The translations under genes were made by a program, and so were the position numbers. The notes below the pieces were generated by a model, which worked only from the letters and a program-made list of their open reading frames with translations, did no database searches and was not told the origin of the DNA. DNA of 64,000 bases. Source: Lutraria lutraria. Taxonomy: Eukaryota > Mollusca > Bivalvia > Venerida > Mactridae. The stretch covers positions 11,612,182 through 11,676,181 of the forward strand of contig OZ026847.1 of assembly GCA_964023205.1 (NCBI GenBank), in the 5' to 3' direction. Every line of letters starts with the position of its first letter. Position 1 is the stretch's first letter. This document shows, in pieces, positions 11,906-23,028 of the stretch.

Positions 11906-13891
11906 GGATAGATGGATATAGATGATAAATGGCAATGCATTTAGAAGGACTGTTCTTATAGAATAGCATATGCGTGTACCGACAAATTCCATTAATGACT
12001 TAGTATCTTTTAATCGTATAAAGTACATGTAATGTCTCGCAGCTTAGAGCTTTTATAATCGTGTATTATAAAATGTAAATTATATACATGTATGTATATT
12101 ATAAGATTCTAAATTGCATGATTTAAGTACAAATTGAAATACAATGAGTTGTGTTTATTCTGAATTAAATGCTCGCGCTATTTTGGATATATCACCTTTA
12201 AACAGTTATGTACAAATCGTGTACTTAATATTCTTACAACAAATTTGCATACGTATTGCATCGCTTATAAACACACGCTCGAATGCCTGTTTGGTAAGGC
12301 GATTGTTTTTCATGAATGCTGTGGGGTAGAAATTCGCGTACTGATTATAAATATGCAAATTAATGATTAGTACACCGTAAATAATTTCTTCGGCACGGTT
12401 TTGGATAGAAATGAAACTCAGTAAATCGAAATTGTAACTTTTCCATATATTTTTAATCGACTCATATTTGCTCGTATCGTAATCAAGGCCGTAACTTATT
12501 CCTAACCGTTCGTTTGCCATATGTAAATCGTGTTGATTTTGGCTAACAAAGAACAAAAATTGATTATAAAAAGTCAGCCATTTTCATCAGCTAACTGAAT
12601 ATTCGAGCGATGTACTTCAGTTCAAATGTGATTAGATTTTAACGAATTAAATATCTAAATATCGCTCAGTCATTAGCGGTTGTCGCGAGTGTATGGCGCG
12701 GTTATTAACCGTGGCAATAAATGATGGTGTTTTTAATTGCAATGACAGAAAATAAATAATATTGAAATTGACATCTCAATGATATTGGAAATATTTTTAT
12801 CGCAAATTTCGACGAGTTTGTCATTCTAAAACATTGTTGACGCCCCGACATTAATTATATGCTTTTTCAAGATACTTTCGAGTTATTATCTTGCTTAATT
12901 ATCGACAAAAGCCGAGCATAAAGCATATATCATAATTTAGAAAATATCAAAGCGATTTCAGATCATTTCGCTGTATTTTATCATATTTTATTTACGAAAA
13001 CACAAAGTAATTTAGATTTTCATTGCTGTTTTAATACCGGGCCAATAGAATAGCATTCTATCCTAATGGGGTGTAACGTAAAAATGACGCGCTCATGAGA
13101 ATCACTTCAGTGGAGTCTGCTCGGTGATTCATCGGTTATTTTATATATATTTAACTCTATATCACCCTAAACAGACGCACATACGACACGCTTGAGTCAC
13201 TTAGAAAGAACTCGGGAGACAGGCTCTGTCTCTATCTTGCTACGAAATTAGACAACTGTAATATTTTATTCAAGTTTTATTGGAACCAACGAAATGAAAA
13301 TAATAACTGAATCGTGTATGTCACGTTTTGTAACTATGAATGCAAGTAAATCATAGTAAACGCTGCGTTCATTCGAGCTATCAATAAAATTACGTAAAGT
13401 TAATGAAAAATTACGATGTCTAAATGACAGGACCACCTTTTTCTTGCTTTCTTTTTGCGGCAGTAAGAGCGAAAAAAATGTATCATGATAGGAATGAAAA
13501 AGCAGATAGGTCGATGTCTACGTCAATGCTTGTAATGTAACCATATTTATTCTAATTCGGTAACAAAACCCGCCGAGAAAAAAGCAAATAGACAAATAAA
13601 TCTGTACAAATTATTTTAACTATTCATACTAATCGATATAAATTATACATTTAGTTTTCAAATTATTTCAAATTAGTTTTGTGAGCAAATTTATGGAACG
13701 ATTTAATTGGAATATTACACTAATGATACGTTTCTAGTTTATTTGCTGATCAAATAATCCAGTCGAGTTTGTAAATTGGTTCAATGCAGATAGAGTTATT
13801 AGAAGAAAGAAGTATTGGTTCAAATACAAGATGTAATACATGATAAAAATAAGAAATTCAAGCTACAACCACCCAAATAAGATGCATATGA

Positions 13892-14736
13892 TTAGAGGAT
13901 GTAGAAGGGAGCGTAGAATATGGTGTAGAACATGGTGTAGAAGAGGGCGTAATGGAGGGTGTAGTTTTGTGTGGAAAAGGGCGAACATTTTTAGAGGGCA
14001 TAGAAGAGAGCGTAGAAGAGTGTGTAGAAGATGATTCAGAAGAGGGCATAGATGATGAGGTAGAAGATACGGTAGAAGAGGGTGTAGAAGATGAGGTAGA
14101 AGATTATGGAGAAGAGGGTGTAGAAGATGAGGTAGAAGATACTGTAGAAGAGGGTGTAGTAGATGAGGTAGAAGAGGATGGAGAATGGGGTGTAGGGGAT
14201 GATGGAGAAGATACTGTAGAAGAGGGTGTAGAAGATGACGAAGAAGATTATGGAGAAGAGGGTGTAGAAGATGAGGTAGAAGATACTGTAGAAGAGGGTG
14301 TAGTAGATGAGGTAGAAGAGGATGGAGAAGGGGGTGTAGGAGATGATGGAGAAGATACTGTAGAAGAGGGTGTAGAATATGACGAAGAAGATTATGGAGA
14401 AGAGGGTGTAGAATATGAGGTAGAAGATACTGTAGAAGAGGGTGTAGTAGATGAGGTAGAAGATGATGGAGAAGGGGGTGTAGGAGATGATGGAGAAGAT
14501 ACTGTAGAAGAGGGTGTAGAATATGACGAAGAAGATTATGGAGAAGAGGGTGTAGAAGATGAGGTAGAAGATACTGTAGAAGAGGGCGTAGTAGATGGGG
14601 TAGAAGATGATGGAGAAGGGGGTGTACAAGAGGATTAAGAAGAGGATAAAGAAGAAGACGTTGAAGAGGATGTTGAGGATATAAAAGAGGATTTGGAAGA
14701 TGATATAAATGAATTAATAAAAAATGCTTTGAAGTA
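13892..14736 (+). repeat. Purine-rich minisatellite, 144-bp higher-order period, acidic open frame
   Basis: The + strand is almost free of C and is built from GTAGAAGATGAG-type 12-bp units. Copies beginning TATGGAGAAGAGGG start at 14105, 14249, 14393 and 14537, exactly 144 bp apart, so there is a second level of repetition (48 codons). One frame is open from 13892 to 14635 with ATG at 13952. It would encode a strongly acidic Glu/Asp/Val/Gly protein of 228 residues. A TAA at 14636-14638 interrupts, and the same frame then continues with acidic codons to 14734. Because all units are multiples of three, an open frame here is expected without selection. The opposite strand is also open for 197 codons. 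Whether it is an exon is undecided. Confidence 0.9.
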
Positions 14737-14739
14737 ATG

Positions 14740-15700
14740 AAGGCGATGAACAGGAAAGAAGCAGCAGTTTGAAGAAGGAAGACAAAAAACTAATCTAGAA
14801 TGATGAACGGTTGCTAAATTACAGGTGTCAAGATAGTTGGACAAATTTTACAGGGTTCAAAGACGAATTTCAAAGACTTCACAATCGCTGATTGATCGTA
14901 CGTTAAGTTACCACAGAAAACCACTAAATGTTCATCTTTTTAACACATCGTTGATAGAATATTGAAATAAATCAAGTGTGTAAAATCTCAATTATTGTAA
15001 AACTGACGAAAATTGTGTGAACGTTTGTAAATGTACTCAATACTATTTAAGAAAAATGAACAAAAACTATTTTAAAATCGATTAAGTCTTAGTTTATAGA
15101 CGTTTAACATACCGAGTTGATAGCAAAATGTGAAATTACAGAGATTCTCGGATAGACGAAAGACCATATTTTTGACTGGATGAATCATCGTGCACATCAA
15201 AGGAAAGTATGAATACCGACTCATCGTTACAAGTTCAATATTAAATCTATGATAAAAACACTGATACAAGCCCTATTATAATGCTTACTCATGTTGTCTC
15301 ATTTTTTTTCGTGTGAAAAAAAAGAGAAACACGTCGTCAGTTTATCACATTAATTGTATACATCTATAATATATCCTAACCGAAAAAGATCATAATCCAT
15401 AAAAAGGAGGACATAAAGTCATTCTTACAACGTGTGTGTTTTAATATGTTCTACTTCAGAAGTACACGTATCTAATCAACCTTTGTCTTCTAAAGTGAAC
15501 AATTGTAACCACGCTCAAAGTACTGAAAATACTCGTGGAAACTGAACTTATTTAGACTTGCCCTGCAACGAGGAACGGGGAATAGTTAACAGTAAATAAA
15601 CGCAATAGATATACTTAGGTTACGCATAAAAAAGCATGCGTACCGAGCGAGTAACGGCTATGGTAAACTGAAATATCGTTCAGATTCCAAAAAATGGCAC
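14740..15700. other. Intergenic, no gene seen
   Basis: AT-rich sequence following the acidic minisatellite. No splice sites, polyadenylation context or recognisable domain could be tied to the upstream open frame, and no mobile-element ends were found. Confidence 0.45.
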
Positions 15701-15716
15701 CATAAGATATGGAATA

Positions 15717-16084
15717 CAGTCAAACCTGTGTTAGCGACCACCTCCGAATAAAGGCTGTCCTGTGAATGTAGGTCATTCTTGTAAAAACCGTCATAGATTT
15801 TTTTTTGTTTATATAGAATTTTACGCCCCTTTTCAACAGTCAGAGTCATATGAGGCGGACAGTTCACCTAAGCATCGTTCCTGGGAAGAACCAGTACTAG
15901 ACTACCATCCTCCGTAAGCTACTGTCGAATTTCTCGAACCCATAACCCTCTATAAGTGAGGGGTTACAGTGATATAGCTACCTTAACCACTCGACCACGG
16001 TGGCGGGTCTGGATAAATGTCACCTGTCAATAAAGGCCACATTTTGTCATTCCCAAGGATAGCCTGTGTTTACAGGTTTGACTG
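15717..16084. mobile_element. CAGTCAAACCTG MITE split by a SINE
   Basis: The outer halves (15717 to about 15798 and about 16010-16084) form one MITE of the family seen at 8369, with ends CAGTCAAACCTGTGTTAGCG and ACAGGTTTGACTG, next to TA on the left. The middle is occupied by a reverse-oriented SINE. The insertion order is therefore MITE first, SINE second. Confidence 0.85.
15799..16009 (-). mobile_element. tRNA-derived SINE inserted in a MITE
   Basis: Read on the - strand this is a near full-length copy. The head CCACCGTGGTCGAGTGGTTA gives an A box, GGGTTCGAGAAATTC stands at the B-box position, then come GTCTAGTACTGGTTCTTCCC, GACTGTTGAAAAGGGGCGT and AAAATTC with a terminal A-rich tract. It matches the + strand copy at 3628-3866. 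Confidence 0.85.
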
Positions 16085-16369
16085 TTTATCAGTTTATTCT
16101 TTATAAACCTATGGTGATCGTGATGATTTTATTTCTAATTGTGCGCTACTGTAGCTAAGATTTAAAGAAATACTGAAAAATGTAGTTCATTCACCAATGT
16201 TATACCTTCTGCATAGAATCATAGAGACAGTATGTGCACTTATCGAACAACGCACGTACATAAAATAACAATTAAGGAGTCATACAATATACATGTACAA
16301 TCTTGACTTTGATAATTCTCAGTTTTATCTATTTTCAACAAGTTTTAGTGTTGTATACGGCGGCCGGTT

Positions 16370-16566
16370 CGCTTAATCTATTTTCCTGGAGTACCATGGA
16401 GTACTAACTTATCCTTCAACTAGGAACCGACAACTTCTCCACATGTTGAGCAAAATCGATATTGATGCCAAATTTTCCTGGTAGGGTATGACTTACCGCA
16501 ACCGGGAATTGTAGCCGGACGGCCGGGTTACAACTGCAGCGCTCTAACCACTGCACCTTGCACGGC
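16370..16566 (-). mobile_element. tRNA-derived SINE, different subfamily
   Basis: On the - strand the head reads GGTGCAGTGGTTAGAGCGCT (clear A box), then GTAACCCGGCCGTCC, with a poor B box, and a body ending near GGTTCCTAGTTGAAGG. The A box is well preserved. The tail differs from the GTCTAGTACTGG family. Confidence 0.65.
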
Positions 16567-16791
16567 TGAGGTATCATATCACAATGTGTGTTGATAATTT
16601 TGCATCATGTCTTTAATTGAATTAAAATTATTTTAATTGCAAAACACTAATTTTAAGTCGTATCTTAAAGCAATACACCTACGTACAATGTAACTTTAAA
16701 TACATCGCAATACATATTGTATGGCCTTCTAACGCCCGAATTATAAATTAGTTACTACTGGTCTTACTATTATATGCCTAGCTACATTTTT

Positions 16792-16803
16792 GGGGGGGGG
16801 GGG
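16792..16803 (+). repeat. 12-base G run
   Basis: An uninterrupted G homopolymer, comparable to the one at 4023-4034. Such runs are prone to length error in sequencing. Confidence 0.9.
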
Positions 16804-16867
16804 ATACATCTGCAATATTCAATAGTTCATGTTTTTGTAACAAAATAAATGATTGAATAATTAAATA

Positions 16868-17036
16868 CAGTATAACCTCTCCAGAGCGACCCTCTGTAGA
16901 GCAACAACCTCTCTATAACAACACCTTCAAAATTTCCCTAAACTGATAATTAGTATTTACAATAAAGTTAACCTCTGTGGATCAACAATCTCTAAACAAC
17001 GGCCAATATTTGAAGTTCCCAACAGAGGTTGTACTG
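16868..17036 (+). mobile_element. pogo/Tigger-like MITE, CAGTATAACCTCT family
   Basis: 169 bp, starting CAGTATAACCTCTCCAGAG and ending AGAGGTTGTACTG, with TA on both sides. Internal wording (GTAGAGCAACAACCTC, TATAACAACACCTTC) is the monomer that is tandemly amplified in the copy at 38462-39213. Confidence 0.85.
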
Positions 17037-17039
17037 TAT

Positions 17040-18050
17040 CCAGTGACATGAAAACTAAATGTCACCAAGAGATTATTGATTCTTTCTTTAACTGTCCAGT
17101 TGTTTCCTGTTCGAATTGTTCCTGAGATACTGTCTTTTATAATAAGAGTTACCATCCTAGCAGATCAACCTTATTGGTTTTTTTTCACTTCATACGTTTA
17201 CAATCCTGTAAGCCATATGGCCCATGAGGATACATGGTATAATACAATGGTATAGCAGAATAAATGGCACATATATACATACATTGTATCATCAAGTCAA
17301 AGGAGAAGGTTTTCAAATGAAGCAGATCAAGTACATAAAATCAGTATAAGTAATAAAGCAATATTAAATATAAATACAGTATTTTCACCCAAAATACATG
17401 AAGCTGCAAAAAGTTAGAAGTGGTTAAAAGTAAAACTATTATTTAATTTATAAAATCAGGGATGTAATATATCATCACTAATAAAATGTACCTTGGTACT
17501 TACGACAAACCTCAAGAACAAAGCACAAAGCTTACGCTAATATCTTATGAATCTTATTTATACTAAACGAAACTAAAACTCAATTATTTCTAAAAAGTAT
17601 CCTTTAAAGTAAAGCCAGCACGAAGGCGTAAGTAGTGTCTGTTTCTGGTTAGCTGCATGACCGACCCTAAGCCTTCCCTGAGACTATACAAGTTCATGCT
17701 CGCGAACAGTACATCCACTTTCTCGTTTTTTCAATTTCGCATGAAAAAAAATACCCAGACTGTCACTATATACATGGAGCCGCAGTTTCTTCATCCGTAT
17801 TATTATCAATAAAGGGCTAAAAAATGTAAAAAATAAATAAAAAGAAAAAAACTGAGTTCTACGTTGTCCGGTTAAATGTGAGTATTAGCTAATAAGCGAC
17901 AATACTGAGTAGAGACTTAAGAGAGGTGGCTTACAACCATGGATGAATTATCGTATTTATAAATATCATGTAGTCACCACAGATTAAGATAGTTTCAAAG
18001 TACATTTTGTAGTAACAGTCGTTAATTAAGCCTATACCAGTATATTATTA
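17040..18050. other. Intergenic, no gene seen
   Basis: AT-rich sequence. Around 17600-17730 there is a diverged repeat related to 9700-9790 (ACCCTAAGCCTT, then a TCCACTTTCTC motif). No coding signal. Confidence 0.45.
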
Positions 18051-18052
18051 TA

Positions 18053-18232
18053 CAGTTATTTCACGGGCATTTGTGGAACAGTCAAAACTGTGGTCCCGAG
18101 GTGGAGGGGTGATTTTTTAACTGTTGCCCCGAGGCCGTAGGCCGAGGGCAACAGTTTAAAATGTCCCCCGGACACCAAGGGACACAGTTTTGACTGTTCC
18201 ACAAATGCCCATGAAATAACTGTTTTATTACC
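18053..18232. mobile_element. 180-bp foldback element
   Basis: The outer arms are CAGTTATTTCACGGGCATTTG and its inverse CAAATGCCCATGAAATAACTG, extended by GGAACAGTCAAAACTGTG on the left and its inverse on the right. A second hairpin lies inside: AACTGTTGCCC and GGGCAACAGTT around CGAGGCCGTAGGCCGAG. No coding capacity. A clear target duplication was not found. Confidence 0.85.
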
Positions 18233-18499
18233 TAATGCATTGTATATTTTTTTTTATATTTATGTTTATTCCATTCTTCCACTGAAAAATCTTGGAAACG
18301 ATTTGTATTTGAAATTTCTTACGAAATCACCATAAGTGTCGTTTGTTAAATTAGAATCATATAAACGTTTGCAGAAATCAGAATCATATAAACGCTTCAT
18401 TGCATAGCCTTAAAGACACTGTTGTACTATAACCCCAACTAAAATTGTCAAGTTCCACCTTGACAGAATGTACTGGTTGTTATTGCCAATTCTAACAAA

Positions 18500-19030
18500 T
18501 CTACGCGTTTTGATTGGCCAATGGAGGGAGTTTACACTTCGATAAACTCCTTTTCAATCGGATACCTTTTGTTTCTGTTCATCGTCGACGGGATACCTTT
18601 GACCTAATTGTGTCATTACAGATTCAGTTCAACCGGCTTTATTCAATATGTGTTATTAGGTCAGAAGGAGTTAACACTTCGATAGTTGACCAGAAATTAA
18701 GGTTTAATCCTACAATAAACTACACTACTTTCCTATCTGATGACGTCATATCTTGACGTCATCAAGTTATACATGTAAAATGATTTACAAGTGAAAGAGT
18801 TTTAGCGGTTCATGTCTCTGTCGTTTGTAAGAATTGAATTAAACAATTGAATTAAATTGAAAATAAAAGGATTAAACTTATATTTCTGGTCGTTTATCGA
18901 AGTGTTTTACACATCGATAAACGACCAGAAATTAAAATTTAATCCTATATATTACCGATCGTTCATTACGGAAACACACGATATCGAGGCAGTCAACAGT
19001 CAAAACTGTTGACCGGTCAACAGTTCGCAA
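18500..19030. repeat. Cluster of short inverted repeats
   Basis: Several palindromic blocks share wording. Examples are GGAGTTTACACTTCGATAAACTCC at 18526-18549 and an arm pair at 18868-18946, in which AGGATTAAAC...GGTCGTTTATCGA mirrors TCGATAAACGACC...TTTAATCCT. Another is AACAGTCAAAACTGTTGACC with GGTCAACAGTT near 18993-19025. The segment ACCAGAAATTAAGGTTTAATCC at 18690 repeats one arm. The cluster probably consists of nested or decayed foldback elements. The 80-codon frame across it is not a gene. Confidence 0.7.
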
Positions 19031-19129
19031 ATTACAAATCCCGGCAAATATCCAACTTTTTTGGTAAAACAGCAAAAAATAACGAATTAACATTTATATA
19101 ATGCGTTGGGTAATAAATTAGTTTGTGCA

Positions 19130-19265
19130 AGGACTACGGTGAGAAAGTAGACAGTTGCGTACGGAGGATGGGAGTCTAGTACTGGTTCTTCCTAAGAACA
19201 ATGGTCTACCTTATATGACACTGACTGTTGAAAAGGGGCGTAAAACTCGATATAAACAAACAAAC
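19130..19265 (+). mobile_element. 5'-truncated SINE
   Basis: Only the 3' part of the common family is present: GAGAAAGTAGACAGTTGCGT, GGGAGTCTAGTACTGGTTCT, then GACTGTTGAAAAGGGGCGT and an A-rich tail with repeated AAAC. The tRNA-like head is missing, as in typical 5' truncation during reverse transcription. Confidence 0.8.
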
Positions 19266-19355
19266 AACAACAACTATAGTGACGGGAATGTCAAATTATC
19301 AAAACCTGTGGCCTGCTTTTAATGAAAAAACTGCTGTGTTCTTTACTGTATATAT

Positions 19356-19433
19356 ATATATTATATATTATTATTAATGCCCTGATGAGTCAGTGACGAA
19401 ACCGGTCGGCAATTGAATTATATAATAATATCT
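19356..19433 (+). ncRNA. Hammerhead self-cleaving ribozyme, type I, minimal stem III
   Basis: The catalytic core is complete and in order: CTGATGA (19382-19388), stem II GTC/GAC closed by a three-base loop AGT (19389-19397), GAAA (19398-19401), and a two-C/two-G stem III (19402-19405). It ends in the cleavage triplet GTC, so cleavage is expected after C19407. Stem I is closed by GCC (19379-19381) pairing with GGC (19408-19410), followed by an internal loop and AT-rich strands on both sides that can pair further. The zero-loop palindromic stem III (ACCGGT) is weak in a monomer but can form in a dimer, as described for hammerheads of retrotransposons and satellites in animals. No second copy was found. 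It may belong to a Penelope-like element or a retrozyme-like repeat. Confidence 0.8.
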
Positions 19434-19960
19434 ATGGAATGTTAGTTATTTTTCATTATTAGTTTGCTTGACTGGGATATTTTTTTAACATTTTATATAT
19501 AAATTTAATTATTTATATAGGCCCCTGACATTTTTTGACAAGCGCCGCGGTCAAATCACTAAATAGACTAGGGGAGAAAACTGCTACAGTCAAAAATATC
19601 AATGCAATTCGAGTTACCTCCCATCGTTGAATTTGAACCGGTTTTTTTTTCAAAAATATTTCAGTTACAGTCAAATGACGTTAAATTCGGTTGTAATTCT
19701 GTAACACTTTTGCAACGGTCTTATCGTTAAATGAAACGCAAAACATTATGTTTGTTTCTGGTTAAGTACTCATTAAAACTAAGGTTGATAGGTCGGTGCT
19801 TTGTTGCGCTGTTAAAAGCGTGTGGAAAATGTGAGAAAATTGGTGTGCTGTTCCTCCAGCCCAATGAAAAAATCTAGGGTCGCTGGGAAAATTACGGTAG
19901 GTCGGGTTTACATAACCTGAAACAAACATTTTAAGGCCTAATGCACCACTCATTTTTCAT

Positions 19961-20015
19961 GATATCACCAAGGACTTATATACATACATATATGTATATA
20001 AGTCCTTGATATCAC
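19961..20015. repeat. 40-bp near-perfect palindrome between 8-bp direct repeats
   Basis: CAAGGACTTATATACATACA runs into its inverse, TATGTATATAAGTCCTTG, to make a hairpin at 19969-20008. The 8-bp sequence GATATCAC stands directly on both sides (19961-19968 and 20008-20015, sharing one base with the palindrome). This looks like a tiny insertion with a target duplication or a remnant of one. Confidence 0.75.
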
Positions 20016-20316
20016 TTTCTATCACTATTCACTGATGTAAGTGAGGCATGTGTGAGTATTCATTGAGACATTTCAAAGTACTGACTGCAGTGCTGTCAAA
20101 GGCATATCGTATTGTTATTCATGTTGTCTGAGATGGATAGCAAGAATTTCCGATTCACGAAATGTTCGAGGGTTTATTGACTAATTTGTAGATGCATTGT
20201 CGTTTCCATCCATTTCCGAACAATGGACGGTCCGACCCTTTTGTCAAGTCTGTAAAAAATGACTTAAATTGCGGATGCGTAATATTTGATTTTGTTGCAA
20301 GGTCAATAATTTATAA

Positions 20317-20490
20317 GTATCAGAGCACAGGTAACTGTATCATGAATATATTATAAATGAACGAATAAATAAATAAATACTGATTGAAATCACTATATAT
20401 TAATATGTTAACATACTGATAAATAGTGTTTTTTTTATAATTTTTTATATATATAATCTATTCATGATACAGTTACCTATGTATCAGAGC
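20317..20490. mobile_element. 154-bp MITE with a 10-bp target-site duplication
   Basis: The element is 20327-20480. Its ends are ACAGGTAACTGTATCATGAA and the inverse of ATAGGTAACTGTATCATGAA. The ten bases GTATCAGAGC are repeated exactly on both sides (20317-20326, 20481-20490). The interior is AT-rich with no coding capacity. Duplications of 9-10 bp are typical of Mutator-like elements; that assignment is inference, since no transposase is present. Confidence 0.88.
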
Positions 20491-20499
20491 TGGGTTATT

Positions 20500-21675
20500 T
20501 AAAGTTATATGGCTGTGAGTTTTTTGTACATGTAATCTGTATAGGTAGGTAAGTAAGCATTGTATACTTGTTATTGTAGTTTCAACTCGGTTGTAAGTGC
20601 CCTAGGCTATGATAAATCCGTGTAACTTTAAACATACCACTACACGAAAAAACGATTTATCCGAAACACGAGCTTTTGGGTGAGCGTTTATAGGGATAAA
20701 GAAATTTCAGCCTCGACCAATCATATTTCTTAACAGCTGTTCAAGACAAGCTTGAGTGAATATGAAATCATTTTCGCGGGTAACCGCATTAGAGCCCATT
20801 AAAACACAAGGAATGGACATAAAGATACGCATTGACATTTTACATTTGGGTCTTGTTTGTAAGGAAGTACGTGTTCCATATTTCAACAAACGTGGTATGT
20901 AATATTTATTTGTGACATGTATTTCGTTTTCCTGAAATATATTGAAAAGTAAACACAAAGAAATGCTCGTTTATTTGATTTGTTTGTGTATTGTACTTTC
21001 GATTAGGTTGTGAATAAGCTTGTAAAATCAGAGGCAGTAATTCTATTTCTCTGGTAAAATTCATATTCTAACCGTTCACGTATTATTAGGTTTATCTAAT
21101 TATTTTTCATTGGCAAAGACAACTTGAATTCCAATTCTTGTAAACTGCATGTAATTGTGTGTTACCGTGATAGGGTCAATCAGTGTTAACTATGTCTCTG
21201 GGTCAGTTTAGTAGGGTAGATGCATATTGATTGTTCAGTTTATGGTTAAGAATGAGCCTGTTCGATTAAAATCTATAACTAGAATATTAGTCGCGCTCCT
21301 AGCTGCTAGCGCAGATTTACTGCCATCTTATCATAGTTGTTTATCGAACTCGCCCATTCTTGTAATTACCGGAAGTGGGATATTATGCTTATATGCACAA
21401 CGCACGAAACTTACCGCGGCGTTGGTAATACCAGGTAGTTACCTGGTAATGCGTCCTGAGGTTGGTTGTAATCATTGTCTTTGTTGGTTTATATATCGTT
21501 TTGTTATATTAGAATCTCAATCAATGTAATTATCGGCTTGCTTTTTGTTTGTAGTCTATTTTATTGATTCGTACCTTGTCTGTTTCGGTCTTACCCATTT
21601 CATACTAATCTGTCTCGTATTTACAGAAAGTGTCATTGTAACCTTCCACTTAACGTCACATTTATCTCTTTACAG
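20500..21675. other. Intergenic, no gene seen
   Basis: No domain or splice-supported frame. A 100-codon frame at 21227-21529 starts at a non-ATG codon and has no recognisable features. Within it AATACCAGGTAG/TACCTGGTAAT is a small inverted repeat. Confidence 0.4.
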
Positions 21676-23028
21676 TTACTTTATATCATCACTGAAAAGA
21701 TAGAACGTACTTGTTTGCTGGTGTTTGGATTCCATAGATCTTTGTAAGTATGCACATTTATGTTAATTACCATGTTGAACATCTTTTAATAGTTTTATAA
21801 TGTATACATAGTTCCCACATCTACCATATTTACCTCCTTTGGCGGTCATCTTTTTGTGCAAATTCAACAGACAATGATAGAAGATATTTATATTTTTGTT
21901 TGATATTCTAAATATAGGACATTCATAATGCGACAACTACATTTTCTTAAACCTGATGTGTTTATGACATTGATAACTTCATGATTAAGTTAACTTTTAT
22001 CAAATGAGTTGTTTATTAGCCAATTTTCAGATTTTTTATGAAGCGCATTTGAAATTTGCCAATAGAATACATAGATCCCACATCTACAATATATCTACCA
22101 TCCTTGACGGCCATCTTGCTTGGCAAATCATAGGTCATGTTATTTTGTAATAATAGGAGCAATTATAATGCAAATCATAATTTTACCCTCTTGAATCGAA
22201 TGTCACCATGCCCTTGCCTGTCTTATGGCCGACATATTTGTTGACCATGTGCTTGACCTTGTCCCCTCGTACCATTGTATATAGGTTTCAGTCAGTTATT
22301 TAATATTTAGTAGCTGTTTGTTTATTGATTATCATATTAATGAGTGTATTAGTTGTCTCCCTTCTTTATATTGATTGTTATATTTATGATAATGAAAATT
22401 TAAAATATGGAAACCCTCAATGACATATTGAAGTTATTGTTGGACATTGTAGTTTAAATTAATTTTGATATTATGATACATTATATTTTGGCAACTGGAA
22501 TTAGCATTAGTTCAGGTGAGAATTATGGATACTTGTAAATCATCAAATATTACTTTTCTGATGCAGAAATGTACATTTAATCATTAGCTATTGATAAAAA
22601 CTCATTTCATTTAACTTATGTACTTTCAGTAATTGTTGAACAATACCACTTCATTAGGATGCATCTATAGCTAAAATGCCAGACGGTTATTCGAATTACC
22701 TTAATGTTACTTAGTTACAATAATTTGAAAGGTGTTTTGCTGTAATGTGGCTTGCAGTGGACTTGTAGCTTACCCAGGCATGCATGCGTATGCTTGGCGG
22801 GAAATGTCAATTTAAAGAATTCGCTTATTTTCACTTTGTTCATGAATGCATACACATGTTCCTCTATATTTCAACTTGTAATATTTCAGAAGTAGCTACA
22901 TTGAAGTCATACAGTTTCAACGATTGCCCAGGAACTTGGTAACATCATTGTGGAGCAATGAAGATCATACTACATAAAGGGATAATCAGAAGATGTTTAT
23001 CAAGAACATGTGGGAGGTAAGAGTTTTT

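Larger units (their letters stand above)
8553..13835. other. Long intergenic region, no established gene
   Basis: AT-rich. A cysteine-containing frame at 9133-9444 opens after a TAA and reaches a TGA but begins without an ATG; it was not accepted as a gene. A repeat around 9640-9790 shares wording with 17600-17720 (GACCCTA...TACTTTCTC). Diverged SINE heads lie at 11594-11900. The rest shows nothing recognisable. Confidence 0.45.

Noticed and set aside
14036..14629. 197-codon frame on the - strand rich in Phe, Ile, Leu and Tyr
   Set aside because: It is the reverse complement of the purine minisatellite. A repeat unit that is a multiple of three leaves both strands open automatically.
19762..19953. 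63-codon - strand frame (SGYVNPTYRNFPSDPRFFHW)
   Set aside because: The frame has some protein-like composition but lies among repeats, is short and has no splice signals. Wording such as GGTCGGGTTTACATAACC suggests an interspersed repeat.
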